Made by a program: the position numbers and the translations under genes. 64,000 bases of DNA, taken from an uncultured Saprospiraceae bacterium (GTDB lineage Bacteria; Bacteroidota; Bacteroidia; Chitinophagales; Saprospiraceae). A model generated the notes under the pieces. That model saw nothing but the letters and a program-made list of their open reading frames with translations, was not told the DNA's origin and made no database searches. Below, in pieces: positions 18,664-26,739 of the stretch. The number at the start of each line of letters is the position of its first letter. Within the stretch, counting starts at the first letter, position 1. The stretch is taken from NCBI GenBank assembly GCA_937928045.1, contig CALFWO010000027.1:114035-178034 (forward strand), written 5' to 3'.

Positions 18664-19719
18664 CTATTTACGTAAAGTAAGATATGCATTGGCAATGGCC
18701 AATCCTTCTAATTGTGCTTCAACATACGATTGCAATTCTTCATACGAACCTCTAGCATGCTTTAAAAATGCTGATGCTTGTCCATAGACCGAATGATACC
18801 GCAAACTATTGGTCAAGTAATAACCGTCTAGAAAACTTCTGACACCACCAGAGATAATATATTCTTGACACTTTATTTGAATATTCTTAGATGAAAGATC
18901 ATTCACAAACCCAACCATCTCTTCAGCCGAATGTCCTTGGTGCGCTAATGGCAAATAATGTTTTCTTTCAGCTTCAGATGCTCTTAATAATTCCAGCATT
19001 GCAAAGTTGGTCCCTCCAGATGCAGCAAAGTCTATAGCTGCCAACGGCAACTCCATTAAAGCCGCAAGACTTTTAGGTCCCATTCCTTGACCGACTTCCT
19101 TGACGATGATAGGAAAGTCGAAATAAGCCAGACATTCTTGAATGATATCTATTGGTGATTTTTTGAAATGATCACCCTCTGGTTGTAACCACTCTTGAAA
19201 AGGGTTAACATGAATGATTAATCCATCCGCGCGCAATTTTGAGATCATCTCGTTTACCAAGTGCAACCCGTTTTTCTCTATCAACTCCTCCAATTGCGCT
19301 ACACCAAGATTAGCATAGAATGGACAGTCATCTCCAAGGATAGGCCTTAAGTCAAAGTCAGCCAATCGATCATCGCTGTATAACAAGGCGCGACAAGATC
19401 CCAATCCCATTCCCAATCCATAGTCACCACAAGCCTTAGCGAGATTATGATTGATAGTCAGCGCTTCTTTTGTACCTCCAGTCATAGAAGAGATCCAAAG
19501 CGGTGCTTTCATCTTTTTTCCAAGAAAATCAATGTTAGGAAGATCCTCAATAGTAGGGTGGCCAGCTAGAATGGGCTCATAGTAAAAACGCTGATCCAGC
19601 GTTCCATCTGCTATCTGCGATTGAAAAGCCATCTCAATGTGGTCCTTCTTTCTAGAGGAAGCAACATTATCTTGCTCCTTATTTAACAATTCGGAAGTCT
19701 TGTCCTCGATAGTATCCAT
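18664..19719 (-). CDS. fni: type 2 isopentenyl-diphosphate delta-isomerase
   Basis: FMN-dependent TIM-barrel enzyme interconverting isopentenyl and dimethylallyl diphosphate in the cytoplasm. About 351 residues. Visible family signatures are SSRKKDHIEMA, the SMTGG phosphate loop, GLGMGLGSCRALL, HVNPFQEWLQPEGD, the IVKEVGQGMG strand and ISGGVRSFLDG (FMN phosphate site). It requires reduced FMN, normally supplied by NAD(P)H. The frame can also start at a GTG five codons upstream (19734); ATG 19719 is preferred. First gene of the mevalonate operon; a TACCTTTA box at 19744-19751 is a candidate -7 element. Confidence 0.95.
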   Translation of the reverse strand: MDTIEDKTSELLNKEQDNVASSRKKDHIEMAFQSQIADGTLDQRFYYEPILAGHPTIEDLPNIDFLGKKMKAPLWISSMTGGTKEALTINHNLAKACGDYGLGMGLGSCRALLYSDDRLADFDLRPILGDDCPFYANLGVAQLEELIEKNGLHLVNEMISKLRADGLIIHVNPFQEWLQPEGDHFKKSPIDIIQECLAYFDFPIIVKEVGQGMGPKSLAALMELPLAAIDFAASGGTNFAMLELLRASEAERKHYLPLAHQGHSAEEMVGFVNDLSSKNIQIKCQEYIISGGVRSFLDGYYLTNSLRYHSVYGQASAFLKHARGSYEELQSYVEAQLEGLAIANAYLTLRK

Positions 19720-19751
19720 TAATTTCGTTTCCACTTCAGTTTATAAAGGTA

Positions 19752-20030
19752 AGATAATAGTGTGGTTCATAAGTAGAACAGGAAATATTCTATTCGGTTG
19801 AGTAAAAGAGCATTCTTAAAGGATGTAAAAAGTCTGCAGCACATTGAATCAAGGTTGGAGGAATGAGCAATCGCTCACATTTGGCCAAACCAGGTGATTT
19901 AAAGGTCTATTGCGATCAAAATCAGTTTAAAAGAGGGAGTTATCCACATAGCTCCAAAAAAATTGTGCGAAAATTTACCTGATAATCAACTATTTATGAA
20001 TGAGGGTGTAAAAAAACAACCCTCCAAAGC
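19752..20030. other. gene-free stretch between fni and rplM
   Basis: I see no coding frame here. It holds a perfect DnaA-box sequence TTATCCACA (19940-19948), flanked by GGAG and CTCC (small inverted repeat), a short hairpin TGAGCAATCGCTCA (19866-19879), and a weak hairpin GAGGGT...ACCCTC (about 20003-20024). The DnaA box stands alone, so no origin is claimed. Confidence 0.5.
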
Positions 20031-20061
20031 TTGTTTCGTCTTGTTATCAGTCCTACATTTG
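20031..20061 (+). promoter_or_regulatory. promoter of rplM-rpsI
   Basis: TTG at 20031-20033, 20-base spacer, TACATTTG at 20054-20061. This matches the Bacteroidetes TTG-N19-21-TAnnTTTG promoter and leaves a leader of about 60 bases before the rplM start. Confidence 0.7.
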
Positions 20062-20127
20062 CACTCCGTTTGGAAAAAGCTATAAAAGCTGGTATTTCCA
20101 ATATTGAAAAAATAAAAGATTCCAATA

Positions 20128-20571
20128 GTGAATACATTAAGTTACAAGACGCAATCGGCAAATGCAGACTCTGTTCAACGCGAATGGTTTGTGGTCGATG
20201 CGACCAATGAAAAGGTAGGTCGTCTGGCTTCAAAAATTGCTACCGTTCTACGCGGAAAGCACAAGCCATCTTACACCCCTCATTTTGATACTGGTGATTA
20301 CATCATCGTATTGAATGCGGATAAGGTAAGGTTTACAGGAGCAAAGATGGACCAAAAGGTATACCTCACATACTCTGGTTACCCTGGAGGACAGAAAAGT
20401 ACCACTGCTAAAGAATTGGCAGCTAAAAAGCCTACTGCAATTTTGGAAAAAGCCATCAAAGGAATGCTTCCAAAGAACAAATTGGGTAGAGCGATGATTA
20501 AAAAATTATTTGTGTACACAGGTGATGAGCATCCACATGGCGCTCAAAAGCCGCAGCCACTTAATGCATAA
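20128..20571 (+). CDS. rplM: 50S ribosomal protein L13
   Basis: 147-residue L13 of the large ribosomal subunit. Conserved blocks include EWFVVDATNEKVGRLASKIATVLRGKHKPSYTPHFDTGDYIIVLNA, KVYLTYSGYPGGQK, AIKGMLPKNKLGR and FVYTGDEHPHGAQKP. The start is GTG at 20128: Bacteroidetes L13 normally begins (V/M)NTLSYKT, and no ATG fits. Its stop TAA shares one base with the rpsI ATG, so the two are translationally coupled. L13 in many bacteria represses its own operon; the roughly 60-base leader contains a GGAAA...TTTCC hairpin that could serve this, which is speculation. Confidence 0.98.
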   Translation: MNTLSYKTQSANADSVQREWFVVDATNEKVGRLASKIATVLRGKHKPSYTPHFDTGDYIIVLNADKVRFTGAKMDQKVYLTYSGYPGGQKSTTAKELAAKKPTAILEKAIKGMLPKNKLGRAMIKKLFVYTGDEHPHGAQKPQPLNA

Positions 20572-20966
20572 TGAGTACAACTGAAATGATTAGCGCCATC
20601 GGGCGTAGAAAAGCTTCTGTTGCAAGAGTTTACATGACCAAAGGGGAAGGTAAAATCGTTGTTAACGGAAAAGATTACAAAGAGTACTTCCCTCAAAAGC
20701 ATATTCAACATTTTTTGACGGATCCTTTTACTACAGTAGAAGCCGACAACTTATACGATCTTAATGTGAACGTAAAAGGTGGAGGATTCAATGGTCAATC
20801 TCAGGCAATCAGAATGGGTATTGCAAGAGCTTTAGTGAAATTGAACGAAGATTTCAGAAGTCCACTAAAAGCGAGAAAATTCTTGATGAGAGATGCAAGA
20901 GTTGTGGAAAGAAAGAAATTTGGAAGACCAAAGGCAAGAAAAAGCTTCCAGTTCTCAAAGCGTTAA
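20571..20966 (+). CDS. rpsI: 30S ribosomal protein S9
   Basis: 131-residue S9 of the small subunit. Characteristic sequence IGRRKASVARVYMTKGEGKIVVNG near the start, GGGFNGQSQAIRMGIARAL in the middle, and the basic C-terminus RKKFGRPKARKSFQFSKR whose final Lys-Arg reaches the decoding centre P site. Overlaps the rplM stop by one base. Followed after 95 bases by rpsB with a structured element in between, so the four translation genes rplM-rpsI-rpsB-tsf may be read through together, a common Bacteroidetes arrangement. Confidence 0.98.
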   Translation: MSTTEMISAIGRRKASVARVYMTKGEGKIVVNGKDYKEYFPQKHIQHFLTDPFTTVEADNLYDLNVNVKGGGFNGQSQAIRMGIARALVKLNEDFRSPLKARKFLMRDARVVERKKFGRPKARKSFQFSKR

Positions 20967-20973
20967 GTACGCT

Positions 20974-21025
20974 ACCTGGGAATTTATTTATGGCTGCATA
21001 GTTCAACTAATAAATTCGCTCAGGT
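20974..21025 (+). promoter_or_regulatory. candidate structured leader upstream of rpsB
   Basis: A 52-base element between rpsI and rpsB that folds into ACCTG/CAGGT (20974-20978 with 21021-21025), a small internal loop, then GAATTTATT/AATAAATTC (20980-20988 with 21009-21017), enclosing a further TATG-GCTG-CATA hairpin (20989-21000). There is no T run, so it is not a terminator. In several phyla ribosomal protein S2 represses its own rpsB-tsf mRNA through a leader; this is a plausible counterpart. Confidence 0.45.
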
Positions 21026-21061
21026 TATTCATTCATTATTGACTGAAAAATTAAATTTAAA

Positions 21062-21796
21062 ATGGCTAAACCTACATATAAAGAAATGCTTTCCGCTGGT
21101 GTCCATTTCGGACACATGAAGAAGAAGTGGAATCCAAAGATGCAGAACTATATCTTCATGGAGCACAAAGGCATCCATTTGATTGATCTGAACAGAACTG
21201 GAGAATGCATTGAATCTGCTGCGAATGCAGCACGTCAGATTGCAAAGTCTGGAAGAAAAATCCTTTTTGTTGCTACAAAAAAGCAAGCTAGAGAAATCGT
21301 GGCTACTGCAGCAAAAGAAGTTAACATGCCTTACGTTACCGAAAGATGGTTAGGGGGTATGATGACTAACTTTTCTACAATCAAGAAATCAATCAAGAAA
21401 ATGAATACCATCGACAGAATGTTGGCGGATGGTTCATTAACTTCTGTAACAAAGAAGGAAAGATTGACCTTGACTAGAGAGCGTAATAAATTGGAAAAAG
21501 TATTAGGAGGAATTGCAACGATTAATCGTCTTCCTGCTGCACTTTTTATCGTGGATATTCACCACGAGCATATTGCACTTTCTGAAGCAAAGAAATTAGG
21601 ATTGAGAACTTTAGGGATGGTAGATACCAACTCAGATCCAACTCAAATTGATTTCCCAATTCCGGCTAATGATGATGCTGCAAAATCTATCAAGTTAATC
21701 ACGAACTATATGGTAGAAGCAATCAAGGATGGCTTGAACGCTAGAAACAGCGAGTCAAAAAAGAAAAAAGAAGAAGCTCCTGCAAAGGCTAAGTAA
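21062..21796 (+). CDS. rpsB: 30S ribosomal protein S2
   Basis: 244-residue S2. Conserved blocks are LSAGVHFGHMKKKWNPKMQNYIF, GIHLIDLNRT, ATKKQAREIV, RWLGGMMTNFSTI, LPAALFIVDIHHEHIALSEAKKLGLRTLGMVDTNSDP and IDFPIPANDDAAKSIKLI. The C-terminal tail is Lys/Glu-rich (SESKKKKEEAPAKAK). S2 bridges the head and body of the small subunit and binds near S1. The ATG is preceded by AT-rich sequence without an obvious Shine-Dalgarno, usual in this phylum. It is followed by tsf 43 bases downstream, the standard rpsB-tsf pair. Confidence 0.98.
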   Translation: MAKPTYKEMLSAGVHFGHMKKKWNPKMQNYIFMEHKGIHLIDLNRTGECIESAANAARQIAKSGRKILFVATKKQAREIVATAAKEVNMPYVTERWLGGMMTNFSTIKKSIKKMNTIDRMLADGSLTSVTKKERLTLTRERNKLEKVLGGIATINRLPAALFIVDIHHEHIALSEAKKLGLRTLGMVDTNSDPTQIDFPIPANDDAAKSIKLITNYMVEAIKDGLNARNSESKKKKEEAPAKAK

Positions 21797-21839
21797 TTGG
21801 CTTAGGATCTATTTTAAAATTATAAATTGATATTTGAAC

Positions 21840-22682
21840 ATGGCTATAACAGCTAGTGACGTAAAAAAACTTCGGGACCTATCTGGTGCTGGAATGATGG
21901 ATTGCAAAAAAGCTTTGACAGAGTCTAACGGAGACTTTGATGAGGCAGTAGCTATCTTACGTAAAAAAGGTCAAAAACTTTCTGCTAAGAGAGCAGACAG
22001 AGATGCAAAAGAAGGAGTTGTAATCGCACTTACTTCTGCAAATAGAAACAATGGTGTAATCATTCGTTTGAGTTCTGAAACTGACTTCGTGGCAAAAGGT
22101 GAAGGATTTATCGGTTTCGCAAATGAAATCGCAGAGATTGCTCTTAAGAATCTTCCAGAAAATAAAGATGCGCTTTTAGCTTTACCTTATAATACTGAAT
22201 TGTCAGTTGGGGAAAAAGTTACTGAGCAAGTTGGAGTTATTGGAGAGAAAGTAGAAGTTGCTAGTTACGAGAAGATCGAAACTGCAGCTGGTGAAGGTCA
22301 AGTTTTGCCTTACATTCACATGGGGTACCGTGCAGGTGTGTTAGTTGCACTAAACTTGGAAGGACCAAATTTCATTGAGCCAGGAAAGAACGTTGCTATG
22401 CAAGTGGCAGCTATGAAGCCTATCGCTTTGAATGAAGATGGAGTAGATGCTTCAATAGTTAAGCAGGAAATAGAAATAGGAATGGATCAAGCGCGACAAG
22501 CTGGCAAGCCAGAAGCAATGCTTGAGAAAATTGCAAAAGGAAAACTTAATAAGTTTTTCAGAGAAAATACGCTATTGGCTCAATCCTATGTAAAAGATAA
22601 TAAGCAAAGTATTGATCAATACCTGAAGTCAATTGATGGTAAGCTGACCGTCACAGATTTTAAGCATGTCGCACTTGGCTAA
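21840..22682 (+). CDS. tsf: elongation factor Ts
   Basis: 280-residue nucleotide-exchange factor that recycles EF-Tu-GDP. The N-terminal UBA-like module is intact (ASDVKKLRDLSGAGMMDCKKALTESNGDFDEAVAILRKKG), followed by SSETDFVAKGEGFIGFA, which contains the TDFV motif that contacts EF-Tu, and two dimerisation subdomains ending IDGKLTVTDFKHVALG. A TTG two codons upstream is in frame, but the ATG at 21840 gives the conserved MAITASDVKKLR start. Terminated by a hairpin just after the stop. Confidence 0.98.
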   Translation: MAITASDVKKLRDLSGAGMMDCKKALTESNGDFDEAVAILRKKGQKLSAKRADRDAKEGVVIALTSANRNNGVIIRLSSETDFVAKGEGFIGFANEIAEIALKNLPENKDALLALPYNTELSVGEKVTEQVGVIGEKVEVASYEKIETAAGEGQVLPYIHMGYRAGVLVALNLEGPNFIEPGKNVAMQVAAMKPIALNEDGVDASIVKQEIEIGMDQARQAGKPEAMLEKIAKGKLNKFFRENTLLAQSYVKDNKQSIDQYLKSIDGKLTVTDFKHVALG

Positions 22683-22693
22683 AACATTTATAG

Positions 22694-22727
22694 AAAAAGC
22701 GGATTATTTAAAATAATTCGCTTTTTT
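22694..22727 (+). terminator. terminator after tsf
   Basis: AAAAAGCGGATTATTT pairs with AAATAATTCGCTTTTT (one G-T pair) and ends in seven T. It closes the rpsB-tsf unit 11 bases after the stop. Confidence 0.85.
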
Positions 22728-22815
22728 TATGTCCAATAGAAAGGTGTTAAAGTAAATCGCCTGAACTTCCCTAAAATAACCCCGTAATACTATTAGAGAT
22801 AAAAACTTAATCACG

Positions 22816-23529
22816 ATGTCAGTCAAATACAAAAGGGTTTTATTAAAGCTAAGCGGAGAGAGTTTAATGGGTTCCAAGAAATTTGGAATTGATCCAGCAA
22901 TGTTGACACATTATTCTCATCAAGTTAAGGCACTAATTGAAAAAGGAGTTGAAGTTGCTATTGTTATTGGTGGTGGCAATATTTTTAGAGGATTGCAAGC
23001 AGCAGATTCTGGAATTGAAAGAGTGCAAGGGGATTACATGGGTATGATGGCTACGGTAATTAATGCGATGGCTCTTCAATCTGCTATGGAATCAAATGGC
23101 ATCTATACCAGAATGATTTCTGCAATCGAAATGAAAGAAATCGCAGAACCGTATATCAGGAGAAAAGCGATTCGACACTTAGAAAAAGGTAGAGTAGTTA
23201 TCTTCTCTGCAGGAACAGGTAGTCCGTATTTCACCACTGATTCGGCGGCGGCTCTTCGTGCAAATGAAATCAATGCAGATGTTATTTTGAAAGGGACTCG
23301 TGTTGATGGAATTTATACAGCTGATCCTGAAAAAGATCCTTCTGCTAAAAAGTTTGATAAATTGTCTTTTGCTCAAGTAATAAGTATGGGACTTTCTGTA
23401 ATGGACATGACAGCCTTTACACTTTGCCAAGAGAATGATTTACCAATCATTGTTTTTGACATTAATGATTCGGCAAATCTTCTAAAAATTATTGAAGGGG
23501 AAAGTGTGGGTACTTTAGTAGAAGGATAA
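22816..23529 (+). CDS. pyrH: UMP kinase
   Basis: 237-residue UMP kinase of the amino-acid-kinase fold, making UDP from UMP and ATP in pyrimidine nucleotide synthesis; usually a hexamer regulated by UTP/GTP. Seen: [18 protein letters not shown] at the start, [55 protein letters not shown] and [23 protein letters not shown]. The neighbourhood rpsB-tsf-pyrH (often followed by frr) is the classical bacterial order; frr is not here. It has its own terminator, one of the strongest in the window. Confidence 0.97.
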   Translation: MSVKYKRVLLKLSGESLMGSKKFGIDPAMLTHYSHQVKALIEKGVEVAIVIGGGNIFRGLQAADSGIERVQGDYMGMMATVINAMALQSAMESNGIYTRMISAIEMKEIAEPYIRRKAIRHLEKGRVVIFSAGTGSPYFTTDSAAALRANEINADVILKGTRVDGIYTADPEKDPSAKKFDKLSFAQVISMGLSVMDMTAFTLCQENDLPIIVFDINDSANLLKIIEGESVGTLVEG

Positions 23530-23551
23530 TCTTCCTATAAATCAAAAATTT

Positions 23552-23591
23552 AACAAGGCTTGTCATTTGCAAAATGACAAGCCTTGTTTTT
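23552..23591 (+). terminator. terminator of pyrH
   Basis: AACAAGGCTTGTCATTT, a three-base loop and AAATGACAAGCCTTGTT with a T run: a perfect 17-bp stem. Confidence 0.93.
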
Positions 23592-23645
23592 AGTAAATTT
23601 GCATCGTTTTTCTCTTCATATAGAAAAAACTAAAAATAAAAGCGT

Positions 23646-23932
23646 TTGCGATTTCTTCAGTCAGAGCATAAATTGTTTATCGAGCAAATTAGTACAGCTG
23701 GATTCAAAGCTCAAGATTTTTCTTTTACTAAGAAAAGGGGCGTTGTTCGAATTGCAACAGAAAGTAAGGTTGATCAATTTTATTTTTCCGAAAAACAGAA
23801 ACAAAGTTAATTGCTCAAAAGCAATGGGAAAAAATTTCAACGTTTAAATATGGTATTGGAGGAATGAAAATAGAAAGCGAAGAAATAGAACAGGTTTCAA
23901 AAGAGTTTCAAAAATGGCTGAACACCTTGTGA
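23646..23932 (+). pseudogene. small gene interrupted by a frameshift
   Basis: Two consecutive frames look like pieces of one protein of about 95 residues. The first (TTG 23646 to TAA 23808-23810) reads LRFLQSEHKLFIEQISTAGF and onward to FYFSEKQKQS; the second, in another frame, continues from about 23804 through KLIAQKQWEKISTFKYGIGG to EEIEQVSKEFQKWLNTL with its stop at 23930-23932. Both pieces have ordinary protein-like composition with no stop in between if one base is gained or lost near 23800. No ATG opens the first part, so it may also have lost its start. A TAAATTTG box (23594-23601) lies upstream. Family not recognised. A sequencing error could mimic this. Confidence 0.45.
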
Positions 23933-23952
23933 AATGTTTAGAAGGTTCACTG

Positions 23953-24651
23953 TTAAATATTATCTGCCATTGCAATGCAAGCCATGCTAAGTTTCGTATT
24001 TGGAATCGCTAATATCATTCTTCCAGCAGCCTCCAATGTAGCCCCAGTTGTAAGTACATCATCCACCAACAGAATATGTTTTCCTTGTAAAGATTTTGGA
24101 GAAAGAATATGAAATGCATCAGCAACATTGTTGAACCTTTCCATTCTTGTTTTGGTGGTTTGTGTGGGTGTTTCTTTAGTTCGAATTAACCAGTTTGTGT
24201 TTATCGGTGTATCCATTTCAATACTAAGCCCTTTCGCGAAAACCTCAGATTGATTGAAACCTCTTTTTTTAAGTTTTGATGGGTGAAGCGGAATAGGAAT
24301 GATGTAGTCGATTCCCGAAAAGAGCGCTGCGTTTTTCAAGATGCGGCCATAGCGAATTCCAAGCTCGTGCCCAATTTGCCAATAACCTTGATATTTAAGT
24401 TTAGACAAAAGTTTTTGGGTGGAACCTTTTTTCTTATAATAAATATAAGCACCTGCTGATTTGATTTCGATTCTTCCCCAAAACCGATCTGTAAATCTAT
24501 TTTCCTTATAAAGGTGTTGTTTTGATATTGGTAAGTTATAGGTGCAATTTAAGCAAAGAATCTCTTCAGAAGGAATAGTGTCTTTTCCGCAGGATAGACA
24601 AAGGTGCGGAAAGATGACGTCTCTAATGCTTTGTAAAACGGTGCGTAACAT
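23953..24651 (-). CDS. comF: ComF-family phosphoribosyltransferase-like protein
   Basis: About 232 residues of the ComF family, linked in other bacteria to DNA uptake and recombination. The N-terminal zinc ribbon has two CxxC pairs (CLSCGKD and CLNC), followed by the PRTase fold: YKKKGSTQKLLSKLKYQGYW, IIPIPLHPSKLKKRGFNQSE, TKTRMERFNNVADAF and the PRPP loop ILLVDDVLTTGATLEA. The frame allows an ATG at 24666, but that codon is glued to the T run of a terminator hairpin; the ATG at 24651 (MLRTVLQSIRDVIFPHLC) is the more natural start. Separated from htrA by the hairpin, so transcribed from its own, unseen promoter or by read-through. Confidence 0.88.
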   Translation of the reverse strand: MLRTVLQSIRDVIFPHLCLSCGKDTIPSEEILCLNCTYNLPISKQHLYKENRFTDRFWGRIEIKSAGAYIYYKKKGSTQKLLSKLKYQGYWQIGHELGIRYGRILKNAALFSGIDYIIPIPLHPSKLKKRGFNQSEVFAKGLSIEMDTPINTNWLIRTKETPTQTTKTRMERFNNVADAFHILSPKSLQGKHILLVDDVLTTGATLEAAGRMILAIPNTKLSMACIAMADNI

Positions 24652-24666
24652 TTCTAAAGTTAGCAT

Positions 24667-24698
24667 AAAAAAAACGTCCTGGCAAACAACCAGGACGT
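24667..24698 (-). terminator. terminator between htrA and comF
   Basis: On the minus strand ACGTCCTGG, a 7-base loop, CCAGGACGT and eight T. The stem (24674-24698) is a perfect 9-bp hairpin; the T run ends exactly at the upstream-most comF ATG. Confidence 0.88.
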
Positions 24699-24815
24699 AT
24701 CAAAACAAAACGAAAAACCAACTTTAAACAAGTTTTATCTTGTCTACTACTTTCATAACCATTCTGAGAACGGAAAAGTTGCGCAATAAACGTTAAGGAA
24801 ATTTTAATAAGATTG

Positions 24816-25967
24816 TTAATTCAATCCTTTCAATTTCACATCTATGTCTTTGAATTTCCCTCGACGGTTTACTGTCAAGGTTAATACATCGCCCACTTTT
24901 GAACGACCTACTTTTTCTTGCAACTCTGGTGCAGATTTTATGTCTACTCCATTAAGAGATACAATAACATCTTTAGGTAGTAAACCTGCAAATTGAGCAG
25001 CTCCACCATCTGCCAAGCCTTCAACTACTACACCTTGAGTAATACTAAGACCTAATTCTTGTGCTGATTGGTTGTCTAGGTCTGAAATATTTATTCCCAA
25101 ATAGCCTCTTTGATAGCTACCAAATTCGATTATGTCGTTAACTATACGAATCATAATGTTAACGGGAATTGCAAAACTATATCCTTGGAAACTTCCAGTT
25201 CTAGTAGCGATTGCTGTATTTATTCCTAGTAGTTCTCCTTGGGCGTTCACTAAAGCTCCGCCAGAATTGCCTGGATTAACTGCGGCATCCGTTTGAATAA
25301 ATGCTTCAATAGCATCGCGCCCAGCTTTTTCCATAATATCTATATCTCTTCCTTTGGCTGAAATTATTCCTGCTGTTACAGTAGAAGTTAAATCAAATGG
25401 GTTTCCAACTGCAAGAACCCATTCTCCAACTTCAGCAGCATCCGAATCTGCGAAAGGTAAAATAGGTAATCCATCTGCTTCAATTTTTATTACTGCCAAA
25501 TCTGATTTCGGGTCTTTGCCGATAACTTCTGCAGTATATTGGCGATTATCTGACAAGGTAACTTGGACTTCATCGGCGAAATCAACAACATGATTGTTCG
25601 TCACGATATATCCATCTTCAGAAAAAATAACCCCTGACCCAGATCCTTGTTTTAACTGAAAAGGCTGATCAAAAGGAGAGCCAAAGAACCAATCTTGTAA
25701 GCCTCGAGGCTGATTCTGTCTTCTTTGGTTCGCTAAATCTTTGCTTTCGCTGGCTGTAATATGTACCACGGTTGGCATTGATTTTCTTGCTGCCATCCTA
25801 AAATCTAAATTGGCGCTTGAAATAGCTGGAAAATTAACTTTCTGCGCATATGGAGCAGGTTGATTTAATTGAAAATCAGGAGTTTGGTTCAATAATTGAA
25901 AGCATACAATCGTTACAATGCCACCAAGCATTCCTGCGAAAAATAGTGGAAGGATTTTTTTAATCAT
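24816..25967 (-). CDS. degQ: periplasmic serine protease of the HtrA/Deg family
   Basis: 383-residue envelope protease/chaperone for misfolded proteins. One N-terminal membrane segment (about 5-26) anchors it or is cleaved. The trypsin-like domain has the full triad His126 (NNHVV), Asp156 (SDLAV) and Ser235 (NPGNSGGAL). A single PDZ domain follows (GYLGINISDLDNQSAQELGL...QGVVVEGLADGGAAQFAGLLPKDVIVSLNGVDI); E. coli DegP/DegQ have two, so it is closer to the DegS-like single-PDZ layout. A linker (QRRQNQPRGLQDWFFGSPFDQPF) carries the usual Gln-rich loop. The gene symbol is a family assignment. It stands alone, ending before a terminator. Confidence 0.93.
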   Translation of the reverse strand: MIKKILPLFFAGMLGGIVTIVCFQLLNQTPDFQLNQPAPYAQKVNFPAISSANLDFRMAARKSMPTVVHITASESKDLANQRRQNQPRGLQDWFFGSPFDQPFQLKQGSGSGVIFSEDGYIVTNNHVVDFADEVQVTLSDNRQYTAEVIGKDPKSDLAVIKIEADGLPILPFADSDAAEVGEWVLAVGNPFDLTSTVTAGIISAKGRDIDIMEKAGRDAIEAFIQTDAAVNPGNSGGALVNAQGELLGINTAIATRTGSFQGYSFAIPVNIMIRIVNDIIEFGSYQRGYLGINISDLDNQSAQELGLSITQGVVVEGLADGGAAQFAGLLPKDVIVSLNGVDIKSAPELQEKVGRSKVGDVLTLTVNRRGKFKDIDVKLKGLN

Positions 25968-26146
25968 TGGTTTATCTTTTTTAAGGATTAACAGATGGTA
26001 TTAAAGGTCGCTATTAAACCCTTCGGGTTGTATAGAATAAAAAAGAAACGAAAGATCGCCGTTATAGTTTTTGGTGCTAATTTACTTTAACAGGTATTTA
26101 ACGAAAGTAAAATCTTACCTTCGTAGAACTTGGGAATATCCGCCGT

Positions 26147-26731
26147 ATGAACCGTTCAATAGGGACAAATATCACAATAGAAAACCTGCTTCGTCCAGAA
26201 ACAGAGCTAGAACGTCGTTTGCTAAATACTCAAGAGTTTCAAGAGGGCATGCTTTGGGGAAAACCAAGATTTGGTCACCCTGAGGGAAAAGTCGTTTTTC
26301 ATGTTGCCGAGGTACTAGAAAATATTAATAAGCTCGAGCTAGAATCTTCAGATCGGGAAATCCTTAGGTTGATCGCATTGGTTCATGATACTTTCAAGTA
26401 CAAAGAAGAAACCTTCGAACATCCTAGAAGTTGGGAACAAAATCATGCACATTTAGCAAAGGAATTTCTAAAGAACTATGTCAATGATCCATTCATTTTA
26501 AATCTTGTTGAGTTTCATGACAGTGCCTATTTTGCTTGGAGGAATATTTTTCTTTATCAACAGACTGAAAAAGGGTTTGAGCGAATAGAAAAGCTACGAA
26601 AATGTTTTAAGGATCGCTTTCAACTTTTCTACTTATTTTTCAAATGTGATACACGTACTGGTGATAAAAACCAAGCGCCATTGAAATGGTTTGAAGCTGC
26701 TTTTTGTGAAATCGAAAAAGTACAGTTTTAA
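26147..26731 (+). CDS. HD-domain metal-dependent phosphohydrolase
   Basis: 194-residue cytoplasmic protein of the HD superfamily. The pattern H...HD...D is visible: His52 (VVFHVAEVLENI), His80-Asp81 (LIALVHDTFKYK), His100/His102 in NHAHLAKEFL and a second His-Asp (124-125, VEFHDSAYF). HD proteins cleave phosphate esters of nucleotides; which substrate this one uses cannot be told. It has no RelA/SpoT synthetase domain and is shorter than full HDc/dGTPase families. It converges with the polyferredoxin operon (8 bases apart). An upstream TTACCTTCG at 26115-26123 is close to the -7 consensus. Confidence 0.75.
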   Translation: MNRSIGTNITIENLLRPETELERRLLNTQEFQEGMLWGKPRFGHPEGKVVFHVAEVLENINKLELESSDREILRLIALVHDTFKYKEETFEHPRSWEQNHAHLAKEFLKNYVNDPFILNLVEFHDSAYFAWRNIFLYQQTEKGFERIEKLRKCFKDRFQLFYLFFKCDTRTGDKNQAPLKWFEAAFCEIEKVQF

Positions 26732-26739
26732 ATAGATAC

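Noticed and set aside
19940..19948. Replication origin suggested by the DnaA box
   Set aside because: Only one box, no cluster, no dnaA or dnaN nearby.
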